Origin: Elymus sibiricus
Taxonomy: Eukaryota > Streptophyta > Magnoliopsida > Poales > Poaceae
DNA length: 64,000 bases
Reading direction: 5' to 3'
Assembly (NCBI GenBank): GCA_039707655.1
Contig: CM077674.1
Coordinates: 234,647,904 to 234,711,903, forward strand
Positions 1 to 10,829 of this stretch are shown piece after piece. The notes under the pieces are model-generated. The model worked only from the letters and a program-made list of their open reading frames with translations, searched no databases and was not told where the DNA came from. A program made the position numbers and the translations under genes. Every line of letters starts with the position of its first letter. The first letter of the stretch is position 1.

Positions 1-1006
1 TTGGTTGGTTGCTTCTCAATCTTTTGCTAGCCTTCATTTGTACTAAGCGGAAATACTGCTTGTGCATCCAAACTCCTTAAACCCAAGTTGTGCCAAATGA
101 GTCCACTATATCTACCTATATGCGGTATTTCAATGCCGTTCCAAGTAAATTTGCGTGTGCCAACTCCAATTTTCAAAATAATTTTCCGTTTTGTGTGCCC
201 GTACCGCTCATGAAGCGGCAGGGGGTGGCCAATATTTTCCATGCTAGGTGTGTTATTCTCACGATGGGTGTTTATTCACTTGTCATTGCACGAGAGAGTG
301 GCTGGTAATAGGGATGCCTAGTCCCACAATGAAATCAAAAATTAATAACAACAAAATTCCTTGGAAAGTGATGGTATGGAAGGCACCCGTGGATACGGCT
401 AGCCATGGATTGTGTAAGAATGGTGGAAAGGAAATAAACTTTACTTTCTGTTTGGGAACCGCCTATGATGTGTCTAGCATGGAAGATATTGGGAATTCTC
501 GGTCGTTTTCGTTGACAGGAAAAGCATGCCTCTCAAAATATTTTTATCTCTCTAATTTAAGCTCTGAGCTCTGGCACATTTGACAAATCTCTGCTTCCCT
601 CTGCGAAGGGCCTATCTATTTAGTTTTATGCAATTTTTATTTTCACTTTGAGTCTCCATCTTCTCTTATAAAGCACCAACTAGAGAGCACTATTGTCATA
701 CTTGTGCATTGTGTGTAGCTAATATTCGAGTGTGTTTCATGAATAGATCAATGATTGAGCATAATGGGCTAGGGATAACTTTCTTTAGCGTTGATATTTT
801 GAAAAACATGGTTGCTTGTTAGCATGCTTGAGTATTTATATCTTCATGTAAAATTACAGACTATTGCTTTGAATCATTCAAGTCCAATGTCCATGCTACA
901 AAAGAAAAGAATATATGATGAATATGATAGGCAGCATTCCACATCAAAAATTCTGTTTTTATTATTTACCTACTCGAGGACGAGCAGAAATTAAGCTTGG
1001 GGATGC
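1..1006 (+). mobile_element. 3' internal region of an Athila-like Gypsy element (family A, copy 1)
   Basis: This non-coding stretch leads directly into the LTR at 1007. It resembles 45829-46970, the stretch before the 3' LTR of the intact Athila-like element, including a shared open segment (about 90-308 here) containing STISTYMRY and CVPVPLM. It ends in a purine-rich tract, AAGCTTGGGGATGC, the expected 3' polypurine tract. Neither env-like ORF nor gag is in the window for this copy; they would lie to the left. Assignment to Athila rests on similarity to the better-preserved copy. Confidence 0.7.
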
Positions 1007-2572
1007 TGATACGTCTCCAATGTATCTATAATTTTTTATTGTTCCATGCTGTTATATTATCAATCTTGGATGTTTTTATATGCATTTACAGCAATTATAT
1101 ATCATTTTTGGAGACTAACCTATTAACTTAGTGCCCAGTGCCAATTGCTGTTTTCTGCCCTGTTTTTGTTTTACAGAATATCAATACCAAACGAAGTCCA
1201 AATGCCACGAAACTTTTTGGAGATTTTTTTCCTGGACATATACAACACTAGAAGCTTCGGGAGGAGGCCAGAAGCCCCAAGGGGTGCCCACGAGGCACCA
1301 GGGCGCGCCTGGGGGGGGGGCAGGCGCGCCCTGGTACCTCGTGGGGCCCACAGAGCTCCGTTTGACCTAATTCCTCCACTATAAATTCCCAAAGAATCAG
1401 AAACCCTTAGGGGAGTCCATGAAATAATTTTTCCGCCGCCGCAAGTTTCTATTCTCGAGAGATCCCATCTGGAGGCCTTTTTCGGCACTCCGCCGGAGGG
1501 GGAATCGATCACGGAGGGGCTCTACATCAACCTTGCTGCCCTTCCGATGATGCGTGAGTAGTTTACCACAGACCTTCGGGTCCATAGTTAGTAGCTAGAT
1601 GGCTTCTTCTCTCTTGTTGATCTTCAATACAATGTTCTCCTCGATGTTCTTGGAGTTCTATCCGATGTAATCACTTTTTGCGGTGTGTTTGTTGGGATCC
1701 GATGAATTGTGAGTTTATGATCAGATTATCCATGAATATTATTTGAGTCTTCTCTGATCTCTTTTATGCATGATTATTATAGCTTCGTATTTCTTCTCCG
1801 ATCTATTGATTTGGTTTGGCCAACTAGATTGATTTATCTTGCCATGGGAAGAGGTGCTTTGTAATGGGTTCGATCTTGCAGTGCTCAATCCCAGTGACAG
1901 AAAGGACATGACATGTATGTATTGTTGCTATTAAGGGTAAAAAGATGGGGTTTATTCATACGTGACTTTATCCTGTCTACATCATGTCATCGTTCTTAAG
2001 GCGTTACTCCGTTCTTTATGGACTTAATACACTAGATGCATGCTGGATAGCGGTCGATGTGTGGAGTAATAGTAGTAGATGCAGGCAGGAGTCGGTCTAC
2101 TTGTCTCGGACGTGATGCCTATATACATGATCATTGCCTTGGATATCGTCATGATTATTTGATTTTCTATCAATTGCCCAACAGTAATTTGTCTGCCCAC
2201 CGTATGCTATTTTCTTGAGAGAAGCCTCTAGTGAAAACTATGGCCCCCGGGTCTATCTAAATCATATACTAAAACCCTAAATATATTTGCAGCACTTTTT
2301 CTTTATTTATTTTATTTTGTATTTTTGTTTCAATCTATCTATCTATCACATACAATTTAATCTTGCAACTTACCGCCGAGGGATTGACAACCCCTTGTTT
2401 GCGTTGGGTGCAAGGATTTGTTGTTTTGTGTGCAGGTGCTGCTAACGATGTGTTGCGTGATTCTCCTACTGGATTGATAACCTTGGTTTCATAACTGAGG
2501 GAAATACTTATCTCTACTGTACTGCATCTCCCTTCCTCTTCAGGGAATTACCAACGCAGCTCACAAGTAGCA
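1007..2572 (+). repeat. 3' LTR of Athila-like family A, copy 1
   Basis: The LTR begins TGATACGTCTCC after a polypurine tract and ends AGTAGCA, about 1,566 bp. A second copy lies inverted at 60899-62448, which fixes both ends. It contains a GC-rich hairpin at 1286-1350, then a TATA-like CTATAAAT near 1379. Sequence after 2572 is an inverted family B LTR, so this element probably inserted into that LTR. Confidence 0.8.
1286..1350. other. GC-rich LTR hairpin upstream of a TATA-like box
   Basis: The arms, built around CCCACGAGGCACCAGGG, are inverted copies of about 25 bp with one mismatch, separated by a short G-run. The same palindrome recurs in the other Athila-like LTRs here. A TATA-like box follows about 30 bp downstream. 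Confidence 0.8.
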
Positions 2573-3152
2573 AATCTCATCCAACTCATCACCGTCCAGC
2601 AAGCCTACGAAGGAATTACTCACTCCCGGTGGTGAGCATCATGAAATTGGTGATGAAGGATGGTTGATGATGACGATGCCGCAAGATCCCCCTCTCCGGA
2701 GCTCCGAACGGACTCCAGATCTGGCCTCCCGATGAAGAACAGGAGGTGGCGGCGGCTCTGTATCGTGAAACGCGATAAAACTTCCTCTCTTATTTTTTTC
2801 TCTGGAATTGTGAATTTATAGGCCTGAGATTAGGGTCAGCGGAGCCACGTGGGCCCCACGAGCTACCAGGGCGCGCCTGGGGGGGGGGGGGTGGCGCGCC
2901 CTGGTGCCTCGTGGGCACTGGGTGGCCCCCCTCTAGTGGGTCTTGATTCCAGTATTTTTTATTTATTCCATAAAAAATCTCCAAAAGGCTTCATCCAATT
3001 CCAAGAACTTTTATTTCTGCACAAAAAACAACACCATGGTTGTTCTGCTGAAAACAGCATCAGTCCGGGTTAGTTCCATTCAAATCATGCAAATTAGGGG
3101 CCAAAACAAGAGCAAAAGTGTTTGGAAAAGTAGATACGACGAATACGTATCA
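2573..3152 (-). repeat. Truncated LTR of Athila-like family B, inverted
   Basis: This is the reverse complement of roughly the first 580 bp of the 1.4-kb LTR seen intact at 38810-40210 and 46971-48373. The LTR start is at 3152 (reading TGATACGT on the minus strand). The rest is cut off at 2573, where the family A LTR ends. The hairpin lies at 2853-2917. The right edge abuts Copia gag coding sequence directly. Confidence 0.8.
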
Positions 3153-4275
3153 CCCGTTCGCCGGTGCCAACCCGCCCGACGCCGCCGACATCCGCAACCT
3201 AAACATCTATGATCGGGTCTCGATTCGTCTTGCTCAGGCTGACTCCACCTACTACGCATGGAAAACTTACTTCTCCCTTGTGTTTTGAGAGTACAACCTC
3301 ATCGATCACGTGGACGGTTCCGTTGACTCAAGCCTCATGTCTGCTGATCACGAGTGGTCCGCCATCGACGCCACGCTCATTCGGTGGTTCTATCTCACCA
3401 TCTCGCCGGACCTGTTTCATACGGTCGTGCGCGACGGTGATGATGCCCACGCCGTCTGGACCAAGCTCAACGGACTCTTCACCGACAATTGCCTCGAACG
3501 GCGCGTCTTCTTGCAGCAAGAGTTTTTCGGGTGTCATCAAGATGATTCCTCCATGGATGATTATTGTCGCCGCCTCAAGACCCTCGCCGACGAGCTCCGC
3601 GACATTGGTGCGAAGATTGATGATGATCTTCTTCTCAGCACGCTCATCGCCGGTCTCAATGAGGATTTTGGCAATGCCGCGGCAAACCTCACCCTGATTC
3701 CCGAGCCCTCCTTCGCCAAGTTCGTGGCCTATCTTCGGTTGGAGGAGTGCCGGATGAAGCAGGTGAAGACCCGGGCATGCACCATGCTCTCTCCGCCGAC
3801 ACCACTCGCGGCGGCCCTCCCCCGCCGCCGGCCGTCTCCTCTCAGCCGCGGGCTCCCGCGCCCCACCCGCCGCAGCAGCAGCAGCACCCGGGGCCGCCGC
3901 AGCAGCCGTTCCAGGCGCCCTACCCGCAGCTCCCCTACGGGGCGCCGGCTCCCCCGCAGCCGCTCGCGCCTCCCACTGATCGCCGCCGGGGTGGCAAGCG
4001 CGGCGGCCGCAAGCAGCAGCAACAGCCCGGCGGTGGCGCTCCTCGCCAAAACCAACCGACGCCGCCATGGTCGGGCGGCTACAACCCATGGACAGGCGTC
4101 GTCCACGCCTACACCATGCCGGTTCCTCGGGCGCCAGCGCTGAGTCTTCTAGGCCCCCTCAGCTCATCAGGCTCATTACGCTGCGCCACAGCCGTATGGC
4201 GGGTACGCCACGCCGCCGCAGTATGGAGGGTAGTTCCCTCCTCCACCGCAGCAAGCTGGCGGCCACAACTTCAAC
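3153..4275 (+). pseudogene. gag: Copia gag, N-terminally truncated and frameshifted
   Basis: This is a structural gag of the Retrotran_gag_2/UBN2 type; the protein would form the cytoplasmic particle. The recognisable core lies at 3310-3780, with residues such as MDDYCRRLKTLADELR. The same frame is readable upstream to 3153 but carries a TGA at 3287-3289. A frameshift near 3750 moves reading into a proline- and glutamine-rich tail (to about 4140) with a NPWTG motif found in gag tails of grass Copia elements. Another shift precedes the protease. I see no CCHC zinc knuckle. The GC-rich tail produces several spurious ORFs on both strands. Confidence 0.75.
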
Positions 4276-4686
4276 ATGGCGTCTCCATCACTGCCACCGG
4301 CGCCGTGGGATCCCGCCCTCCTCGCCGCGCTGCACACCGCTCCTTCGCCCAACACCTACACCGGCTGTGGCGACTGGTACATGGACACCGGGGCTACTGC
4401 CCACATGTTCTCTCATCCTGGTAATCTCAACTCCTTTCATCCCGTCACTACCGCCACCCACATCACTGTCGGTGACGGCTCCACTCTTCCTATCACACAT
4501 GCTGGGCATGCTTCCTTTCCTTCTAATTCTATGCCTTTATCTTTGTCTAACATACTTGTTTCGCCACCCCTCATTAAAAATCTTGTTTCCGTATGTTGTT
4601 TCACTCGTGAAAATCCTGTTACCGTTGAGTTTGATGAACTTGGTTTTTGTGTCAAGGACGCTCGAACCAGGATGGTACTCCACTGA
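4276..4686 (+). pseudogene. Copia aspartic protease region
   Basis: The sequence WYMDTGATAHM is the usual Copia protease active-site segment, with catalytic D-T-G. The following residues resemble the protease-to-pre-integrase linker. The reading frame ends in a stop at 4684-4686, and the integrase continues in another frame from about 4785, so gag-pol is broken here. In family members this domain cleaves the polyprotein inside the virus-like particle. Confidence 0.8.
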
Positions 4687-4739
4687 TGTGACAGCCCTGA
4701 CGAGCTCTACCCGGTTCATCCGCCCTCCTCCACCGCCAC

Positions 4740-6578
4740 CACCCAGTTGCACTCTCCGCCGGCGTAGATCTTTAGCATGCTCGTTTGGGTCATCCCAACC
4801 CGGTCACTCTTCGTGATATTCTTAAGAGTTTCAGCTTCACTTGTAATAAGATTGAGGATCACACTTGTCATGCATGTCGTGTTGGCAAACACGTTAGACT
4901 TCCGTTTAATACTTCTACCACCATTGCATCATATCCTTTTCAGTTGATTCATAGTGATGTGTGGACCTCTCCCGTTGCAAGTAATATGGGCTACCTTTAT
5001 TATCTTGTCATTCTAGATGATTACTCTCACTATGTGTGGTCTTTCCCCTTGCGGCGGAAATTGGATGTGCTTCTTACTCTGACGGCTTTTTATTCCTATG
5101 TCACCACACAGTTTGGGCGTCCCATTCATGCTCTTCAAACCGACAATGGAAAAGAGTTTGACAATCTAGCCATCCGTAACTTACTCTCCCACCATGGTAC
5201 TGTTTTTTGTCTCACTTGCCCGTATACTTCGCAACAAAACGGTCGAGCTGAACGTGTCCTTCGCCCTCTTAATGAATGCGTTTGTACGCTCCTGTTTCAT
5301 GCTAACGTGCCACCTCGATTTTGGCCGGATGCTCTCGCCATCGCGTCTCTTCTTCTCAATCTCCGGCCATGTCGGCCGCGATGGAACTATGCACCACATC
5401 ACTTGCTTTTCGGTACGCCACCTTATGATGGTTTGCATGTTTTCGGGTGTCTATGTTATCCTAGTATTGCCGATACTACTCCTCATAAACTTGCACCACG
5501 CTCTCTCGCATGCATCTTCATCGGCTATCCCGCTAACACCAAAGGCTACCGGTGCTATGATCCAGTCTCCCATCGCGTGTTCACCTCCCGGCACGTTTAC
5601 TTTGACAAGAAATTTTTTCCGTTTCAGCAGGTACCTCCGGCAGCTTCTCCATCACAGGCGGACGATGGTGGTCTTTTGCCGCTACCACACCAGGGGCGCT
5701 CGCGGGCTGGTCTTGGCCCATCCCCTGGTTTTGAGGCGCGCCACGCGCCTGCGGCCGGCTCGGCTGCCACGGCTGTCTCTACACCGACCTCCGCGGCGGC
5801 CTCGCCCTCGGCCGCGGCCGGCTCCGCTGCCACGGCAGCCTCTTCGCTGCCCTCCACGGCGGCCTCGCCTTCGGCCGCCCCTGGCGCGGCTTCGGCCGCC
5901 TCTGGCCCTGTCTCGGAGGGGTCCTCGTCGGCCTCTATGGCCGGCTCTGCTGATTCGGTAGCGACGGGGTCTTCACCGCCCACTACCCCCGTTGCACCGG
6001 TCCCCCGCATGGCGACTCGTGCTCAGGTCGGCGTTCATCGCCCCAGCATGCGGTACTCGGCTGCTGAGTACCTCCTTGCCGCCGAGGTGCCCTCGACATC
6101 ACCTCTTCCATCGTCAGCTCGAGCCGCTCTTTGTGATCCTCACTGGCTCGCTGCGATGCAAGAGGAATTTGACGCTCTTCAGCGCAACCAGACATGGCAG
6201 CTTGTCCCTCGGCCTCGGCACGCTAACGTTATTAGCGGCAAGTGGGTCTTTCGTCACAAGACTCGGCCTGATGGTACCCTTGAGCGCTACAAGGCTCGCT
6301 GGGTTGTTCACGGTTTTCGACAGCGTGCTGGAGTTGACTTCACCGACACCTTTGCTCCTGTTGTCAAACCTGGCACGATCCGCACGGTGCTTCAGCTCGC
6401 GGTCTCTCGTGCTTGGCCGGTGCATCAGATGGACATCTCCAACACCTTTCTGCATGGCCACCTTGATGAGCAGGTCTACTGTCAGCAGCCCACCGGCTTC
6501 GTTGACGCCACTCACCCTGATCATGTCTGCTTGCTCTCGTGCTCTCCTTATGGGCTCAAGCAAGCTCCCCGTGCGTGA
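4740..6578 (+). pseudogene. pol: Copia integrase and N-terminal reverse transcriptase
   Basis: A pre-integrase segment with LGHPN and a CHACRVGKH zinc-type motif starts near 4785. The integrase core follows, with HSDVW, TDNGKEF and QQNGRAE carrying the D, D and E residues. A low-complexity Ala/Ser/Pro linker spans about 5640-5990. The RT begins near 6120 (ALQRNQTW, KWVFRHK, YKARWVVHGF, MDISNTFLHG, PYGLKQAPRA) and is cut by a TGA at 6576-6578. Conserved residues are otherwise well kept, so the stop looks like a single substitution. The apparent start near 4785 is only where the open frame begins. Confidence 0.88.
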
Positions 6579-7644
6579 TACCAGCGGATTGCCGGGTTCC
6601 TTCAGCAGCTTGGGTTCAGCGTTACACGCTCCGACGCCTCTCTGTTCGTGTATCATCATGGTGCGGTGACCGCCTACCTTTTGCTCTATGTTGATGACAT
6701 CATCCTCGGTTGATCTTCTTCAGCAGCTCACTGCTCGTGTACGCGACGAATTTGCTATCAAGGATTTGGGCCCCTTGCATTATTTTCTCGGGATTGAGGT
6801 GGTCCGCCGTGCTGATGGGTTCTTCTTACATCAACAGAAGTACGCTCACGAGCTGCTCGAGCGTGCTGGCATGCTTAATTGCAAGCCCGTCTCTACGGCT
6901 GTTGATACGAAGGCCAAGCTCTCCTCTCAGGATGGATTACCAGCATCGGATGCTCCTTTCTACCGTTCCATCGTCGGTGCACTTCAGTACTTGACGCTCA
7001 CCAGGCCCGACTTGCAGTATGTTGTTCAGCAGGTGTGCCTTCATATGCATGAGCCTCGTGACACTCATTGGAATCTGGTGAAGAGGGTTCTCCGTTACAT
7101 CCGTGGCACTATGGCGCTTGGTCTCACATTGACTGCTTCGCCATCTATCGACATGGTTGCCTATTCCGATGCTGATTGGGCCGGCTGCCCTGACACTCGG
7201 CGTTCTACTTCCGGCTATTGTGTCTACCTTGGTTCTTCCCTCATTTCGTGGTCGTCCAAGCGACAACCAACGGTCTCGCGTTCTAGCGCGGAGGCGGAGT
7301 ACCGAGCTGTGGCCAATGCTGTTGCGGAGTGTTCTTGGCTATGGCAACTTCTTCAGGAGTTGCATCACGACGTCTCTCAGGCTATGGTGGTCTATTGTGA
7401 TAATGTATCCGCCGTCTACCTCTCCGCCAACCCCGTTCATCATCATCGGACGAAACACATCGAGCTTGATATTCACTTTGTGCGCGAACAGGTTGCCCTT
7501 GGGCGTATCCGGGTTCTCCATGTTCCGACTGCACAACAGTTCGCTGATGTGATGACCAAGGGTCTGCCTACCTCCACGTTCGAGGAGTTTCGGTCCAGTC
7601 TTTGTGTCGCTCCCGACGCTTCGACTACGCGGGGGGGGGGGGGG
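6579..7644 (+). pseudogene. pol: Copia C-terminal reverse transcriptase and RNase H
   Basis: The catalytic YVDD box is at about 6690-6700. A small deletion just after it shifts the frame before SSVDLLQQLTARVRDEF. From 6712 the frame is open to 7647, covering the rest of RT (LGPLHYFLGIEV) and RNase H (YSDADWAG, STSGYCV, SSAEAEYRA, YCDNVSA). This half would convert element RNA to cDNA in the particle. With the TGA at 6576 and the post-YVDD shift, no functional RT can be made. Confidence 0.88.
7631..7644 (+). other. Polypurine tract of the Copia element
   Basis: An uninterrupted run of 14 G residues lies immediately before the LTR start TGTTGAGC. It is the expected site of second-strand priming. 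A homopolymer this long may be miscounted by sequencing. Confidence 0.7.
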
Positions 7645-7735
7645 TGTTGAGCACGTTGTTTTGCATGTATATTGTCTCTTGTACATCAGGCCCACCTCTC
7701 TAGTTTTCCTTGTATAGATTGAGGTAGAGGCCCAC
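7645..7735 (+). repeat. Copia 3' LTR, left part
   Basis: The LTR starts TGTTGAGCACG after the polypurine tract and is interrupted at 7736 by the CACTA element. It appears to resume at 10361 and to end near 10427 (TTCTACA), giving a short LTR of about 160 bp. The end is placed only by the TG...CA rule. Confidence 0.6.
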
Positions 7736-7756
7736 CACTAGTAGAAAAAGGGCCAT

Positions 7757-7945
7757 TTGTCCCGGTTCCAGAGGGTCATTTGTCCCGGTTCTGGAACCGG
7801 GACTAAAGGGTCGGGACTAATACCCAAAACCTTTAGTCCCGGTTTGCTTACGAACCGGGACCAAAGGCCCTCCACATGGCGCTGCCTGGGGCGGGGGAGG
7901 GAGGACCTTTAGTCCCGGTTGGTGTTACCAACCGGGACTAAAGGA
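7757..7945. repeat. Left subterminal hairpin cluster of the CACTA element
   Basis: Several inverted GTCCCGGTT / AACCGGGAC pairs lie here. The clearest is a near-perfect foldback at 7907-7945, with 17-bp arms around a five-base loop. Such subterminal motifs are the usual transposase-binding region in CACTA elements. Confidence 0.75.
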
Positions 7946-8985
7946 ATTTTTAGAAAAAAAAAATTGAATTTTTTTTTTGAATTTTTTTGAATTTTTTGAT
8001 TTGTTTTTAAGTTTTATTCCGATTTTCAAATCTTTGAATTATTTGACAATTTAATCTCTAATCACCCGTCCTCACTGCTCCAGCGTGGAGCACTCATTTC
8101 AAATCGTCTAACTTCCCGGCCGGTCACCCATCCTCTCACTGCTCCAGCCCCAGCACGCTTAACTTCCTGGTTCTATCGACCCTAGTTTCCAAGTCTGCAC
8201 TTGTTGTTTTCCTGACAATAGTAAGCTATCAATCCTATTAACCCTTAGGTCTTGATGTCACATGATTTAATTTTTTGAATTCTAAACAATTATTAAAATA
8301 AACGAAATAACTACTAATAATATTGAATTTCAATGAAAATAAAATAAGTAATAATATTATTTTATTCATTTTTTTTGCCATTTATTCATTTAATATGACA
8401 TAATTAATATCTTTAAATCTGTAAATCGAAATTCGACAAATAATATATCCATTATTATCAGAAAAATGTGAGGAATCCAAATATGACATCATTTATTTAT
8501 TTTTAAATAAAATTAATTTTTAAATTTTTTAAAATTATTATTTTTTATTTGAAATAACTTTTTTTACTTTTGGAATTTTGAGAATCTGAGAAAACTTCAC
8601 CGGGTAAACCCGGGTGAAATCGAGTCCCAATTTTTCTCTAGTTTTTTTTGATATATTAAACTTTTTTTCGACGTCGTATGCAAAAGTTATGGCCGTTTTA
8701 CATTTTTTTTTCGTTTTTTTGCAAAAAAGGTCAAAATTTCTATACCAACTAGACAGTAAAACCTAACTACATCTCAAAGGATTTTATTTTTTGAAGATTT
8801 TATCATTTTTGTTTATTTTCTACAAAACTAAAAAAGGCGGTCCACGGGGGGGGGGGGGGGGGGTAGAGTTTGAAATTTTCAGAACCCCTTTAGTCCGGGT
8901 TGGTGTCCATCCAATCATACCGTCGACTACACATCTGCTAGCACCGTCCCAGCCAGAGTCACAACTAAGGTTAACCAAGCCAGAG

Positions 8986-9655
8986 TCAACCCTTTCTAAC
9001 TTCATTTGCTATTTTTCATGCATTTAATGATTTTTTTGAGCTAAATGACCCTGAAATTGAAAAGCACTACAAATGAACTCTCAAAAGGTTGAAACTTGGC
9101 ATGGTATCATCATTTCACCCACATAGCTTGTGCTAAAAAGTTGAGAGTGTTACGGCAAAAACTTGATGCACTTCATGTACAAACTGGACCATCTGCTTCG
9201 AAGTATCAAGGTTTCGGAGGAAAACCCATCTGTTACAAAGGCATTTCATTTTTTTAACTTATTTCAACTCCAGACTTTTTGTGCATTCAATATGCACCAT
9301 TCAAAGCCACATCCTCAAATTTCAACCCTTTCTAACTTTATTTGCTATTTTTCATGCATTTAATGATTTTTTTTAGCTAAATGACCCTGAAATTGAAAAG
9401 CCCTACAAATGAACTCTGAAAAGGTTGAAACTTGGCATGGTATCATCATTTCACCCACATAGTATGTGCTACAAAGTTGAGAGGGTTACGGCAAAAACTG
9501 GATGCACTTCGTGTACAAACTGGACCATCTCCTTCGAAGTATTAAGGTTTCGGACGAAAATCGTCTGTTACAAAGGCATTTCATTTTTTTAAACTTATTT
9601 CAACTCCAGACTTTTTGTCCATTCAATATGCACCATACTACAACATGTTAAAATC
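8986..9655. repeat. Two-copy tandem repeat, period about 336 bp, inside the CACTA element
   Basis: The block starting TCAACCCTTTCTAAC at 8986 repeats from about 9322 with scattered substitutions, small indels and the same order of motifs. No coding sense is evident. Confidence 0.8.
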
Positions 9656-9880
9656 TACAGAAAGAACTAACTAAAAATAATAAAAAAAACAACAATTAAA
9701 TGACTAAAACAACTATATAAGCAAAACAGTATTGTTTTAATTAAAATCCTAATTTAAACTATTCTAAAAATAACCAAATAAATCTTACTGTGACAACAAT
9801 CTAACACGTGACTAGGAGCAAAAAGAATTAAATTAAAAACTATTTGTAAACTCAAGTTATTCACAATCTAGTGTTTGAAG

Positions 9881-9950
9881 CAAATTTGAATAAATTCAAA
9901 TTTAAACCATTCAAATTTGAATAAATTCAAATTTAAACCATTCAAATTTG
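9881..9950. repeat. Short AT-rich tandem repeat, period 31 bp
   Basis: A 31-bp unit with an internal palindrome (CAAATTTGAATAAATTC) is present about two and a half times. Confidence 0.75.
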
Positions 9951-10109
9951 AAAACTAATGGCACAAACAGAAACTAGACAAAATTTTGAATCCAATGCAA
10001 AAAGAATCACTCAAAAACATCAAATATCCTAAAAGATATAAGCAATTTAAAACAGAAACTAAAAACAGAAAACAAATATAAAAACAGAAAAAAAAGGACT
10101 AGCTACAGT

Positions 10110-10320
10110 ACAACCGGGACTAAAGCCTCAACCCCTTTAGTCCCGGTTGGTGTCTCCAACAGGGACTAAAGGTGAAAGGGTATCGAACCTTTAGTCCCGG
10201 TTGGTGTCTCCAACCGGGACTAAAGGTCCCATTTGAACCGGGACTGATGCCCTAGCCGCTCGAACCGGGACTAATGCTCACATTAGTCCCGGTTCGTAAT
10301 ACAACCGGGACTAATGTGTA
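10110..10320. repeat. Right subterminal hairpin cluster of the CACTA element
   Basis: Three or more foldbacks of the GTCCCGGTT type occur here. One at about 10191-10228 has arms of about 17 bp, perfectly paired around a short loop. They mirror the left cluster. Confidence 0.75.
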
Positions 10321-10435
10321 GATCGAGCTGTGACGAAAGCCCTGTTTTCTACTAGTGCACCTTGTACATCATATATACCGTGCACATAGCACATGATCAA
10401 TACATTGTGCAATTTCAATATTCTACAGGTACTAA

Positions 10436-10528
10436 TTTAGTATTGTGCATGTTTCTTAAACTTGGTCAGACATACACATGTTTAACTTTAAATAAACAAA
10501 ATATGCCCTACAATTTGAAACGGAGGGA
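10436..10528. mobile_element. Truncated MITE, probably Stowaway/Mariner type
   Basis: The right end AAACGGAGGGAGTA matches the terminal repeat typical of Triticeae Stowaway-type MITEs, and the preceding AT-rich sequence fits. No matching CTCCCTCCGTTT end is seen on the left, so only one half remains. Confidence 0.6.
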
Positions 10529-10829
10529 GTATTTTGATCTGTGATTTGTAGGAGCCTGTTACCGTGTCCTATTCTTGTATAGTATTCAATTCAATTTCAT
10601 GCAATAGCACTGTGACCAAAATCTCTTCCTCTTGAACCGAGAATTCCTACAAAATCAAATACACACGAATAGATGTGTTTGTAGTCGTCGCTAGGTGGTC
10701 TATGAATCTGGATGTAATTTTTTATTATTTTTAATGTTCGTTGTATTGTCATGATTGAAAAAGAATCGATCGGACGTTTTCCCGCAAAAAAAAAAAAAAA
10801 ACTGTACATACAGGTACAGACACAGGGAA
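10529..10829. other. Gene-distal spacer with an A-rich tract
   Basis: This is sequence downstream of the glycosyltransferase gene. An A-run follows TTTTCCCGC at about 10780-10801 on the plus strand, and could be the tail of a SINE or LINE fragment. No ORF is convincing, and I see no clear polyadenylation signal. Confidence 0.4.

Larger units (their letters stand above)
7736..10357. mobile_element. Non-autonomous CACTA transposon
   Basis: The element begins CACTAGTAGAAAAAGGG and ends with the inverted partner CCCTGTTTTCTACTAGTG. It is flanked by a 3-bp direct repeat CAC (7733-7735 and 10358-10360), as expected for CACTA transposons. Both subterminal regions carry repeated motifs built from GTCCCGGTT and AACCGGGAC in both orientations. 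The 2.6-kb interior is AT-rich and has no transposase, so mobility would need an enzyme in trans. The insertion is inside the Copia 3' LTR and so is younger than it. Confidence 0.85.
3153..10427 (+). mobile_element. Degenerate Ty1/Copia element lacking its 5' LTR, with a nested CACTA insertion
   Basis: Domain order is gag, aspartic protease, integrase, reverse transcriptase, RNase H, then a G-rich polypurine tract and the 3' LTR. Integrase before reverse transcriptase makes it Copia. The 5' LTR, primer site and gag N-terminus are missing; the element begins where the inverted family B LTR ends. The 3' LTR is interrupted by the CACTA element at 7736-10357. Several stops and frameshifts show it is dead. 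Confidence 0.85.

Noticed and set aside
3328..4106. Minus-strand ORFs of 253 and 125 codons
   Set aside because: They are shadows of the Copia gag and its GC-rich tail.
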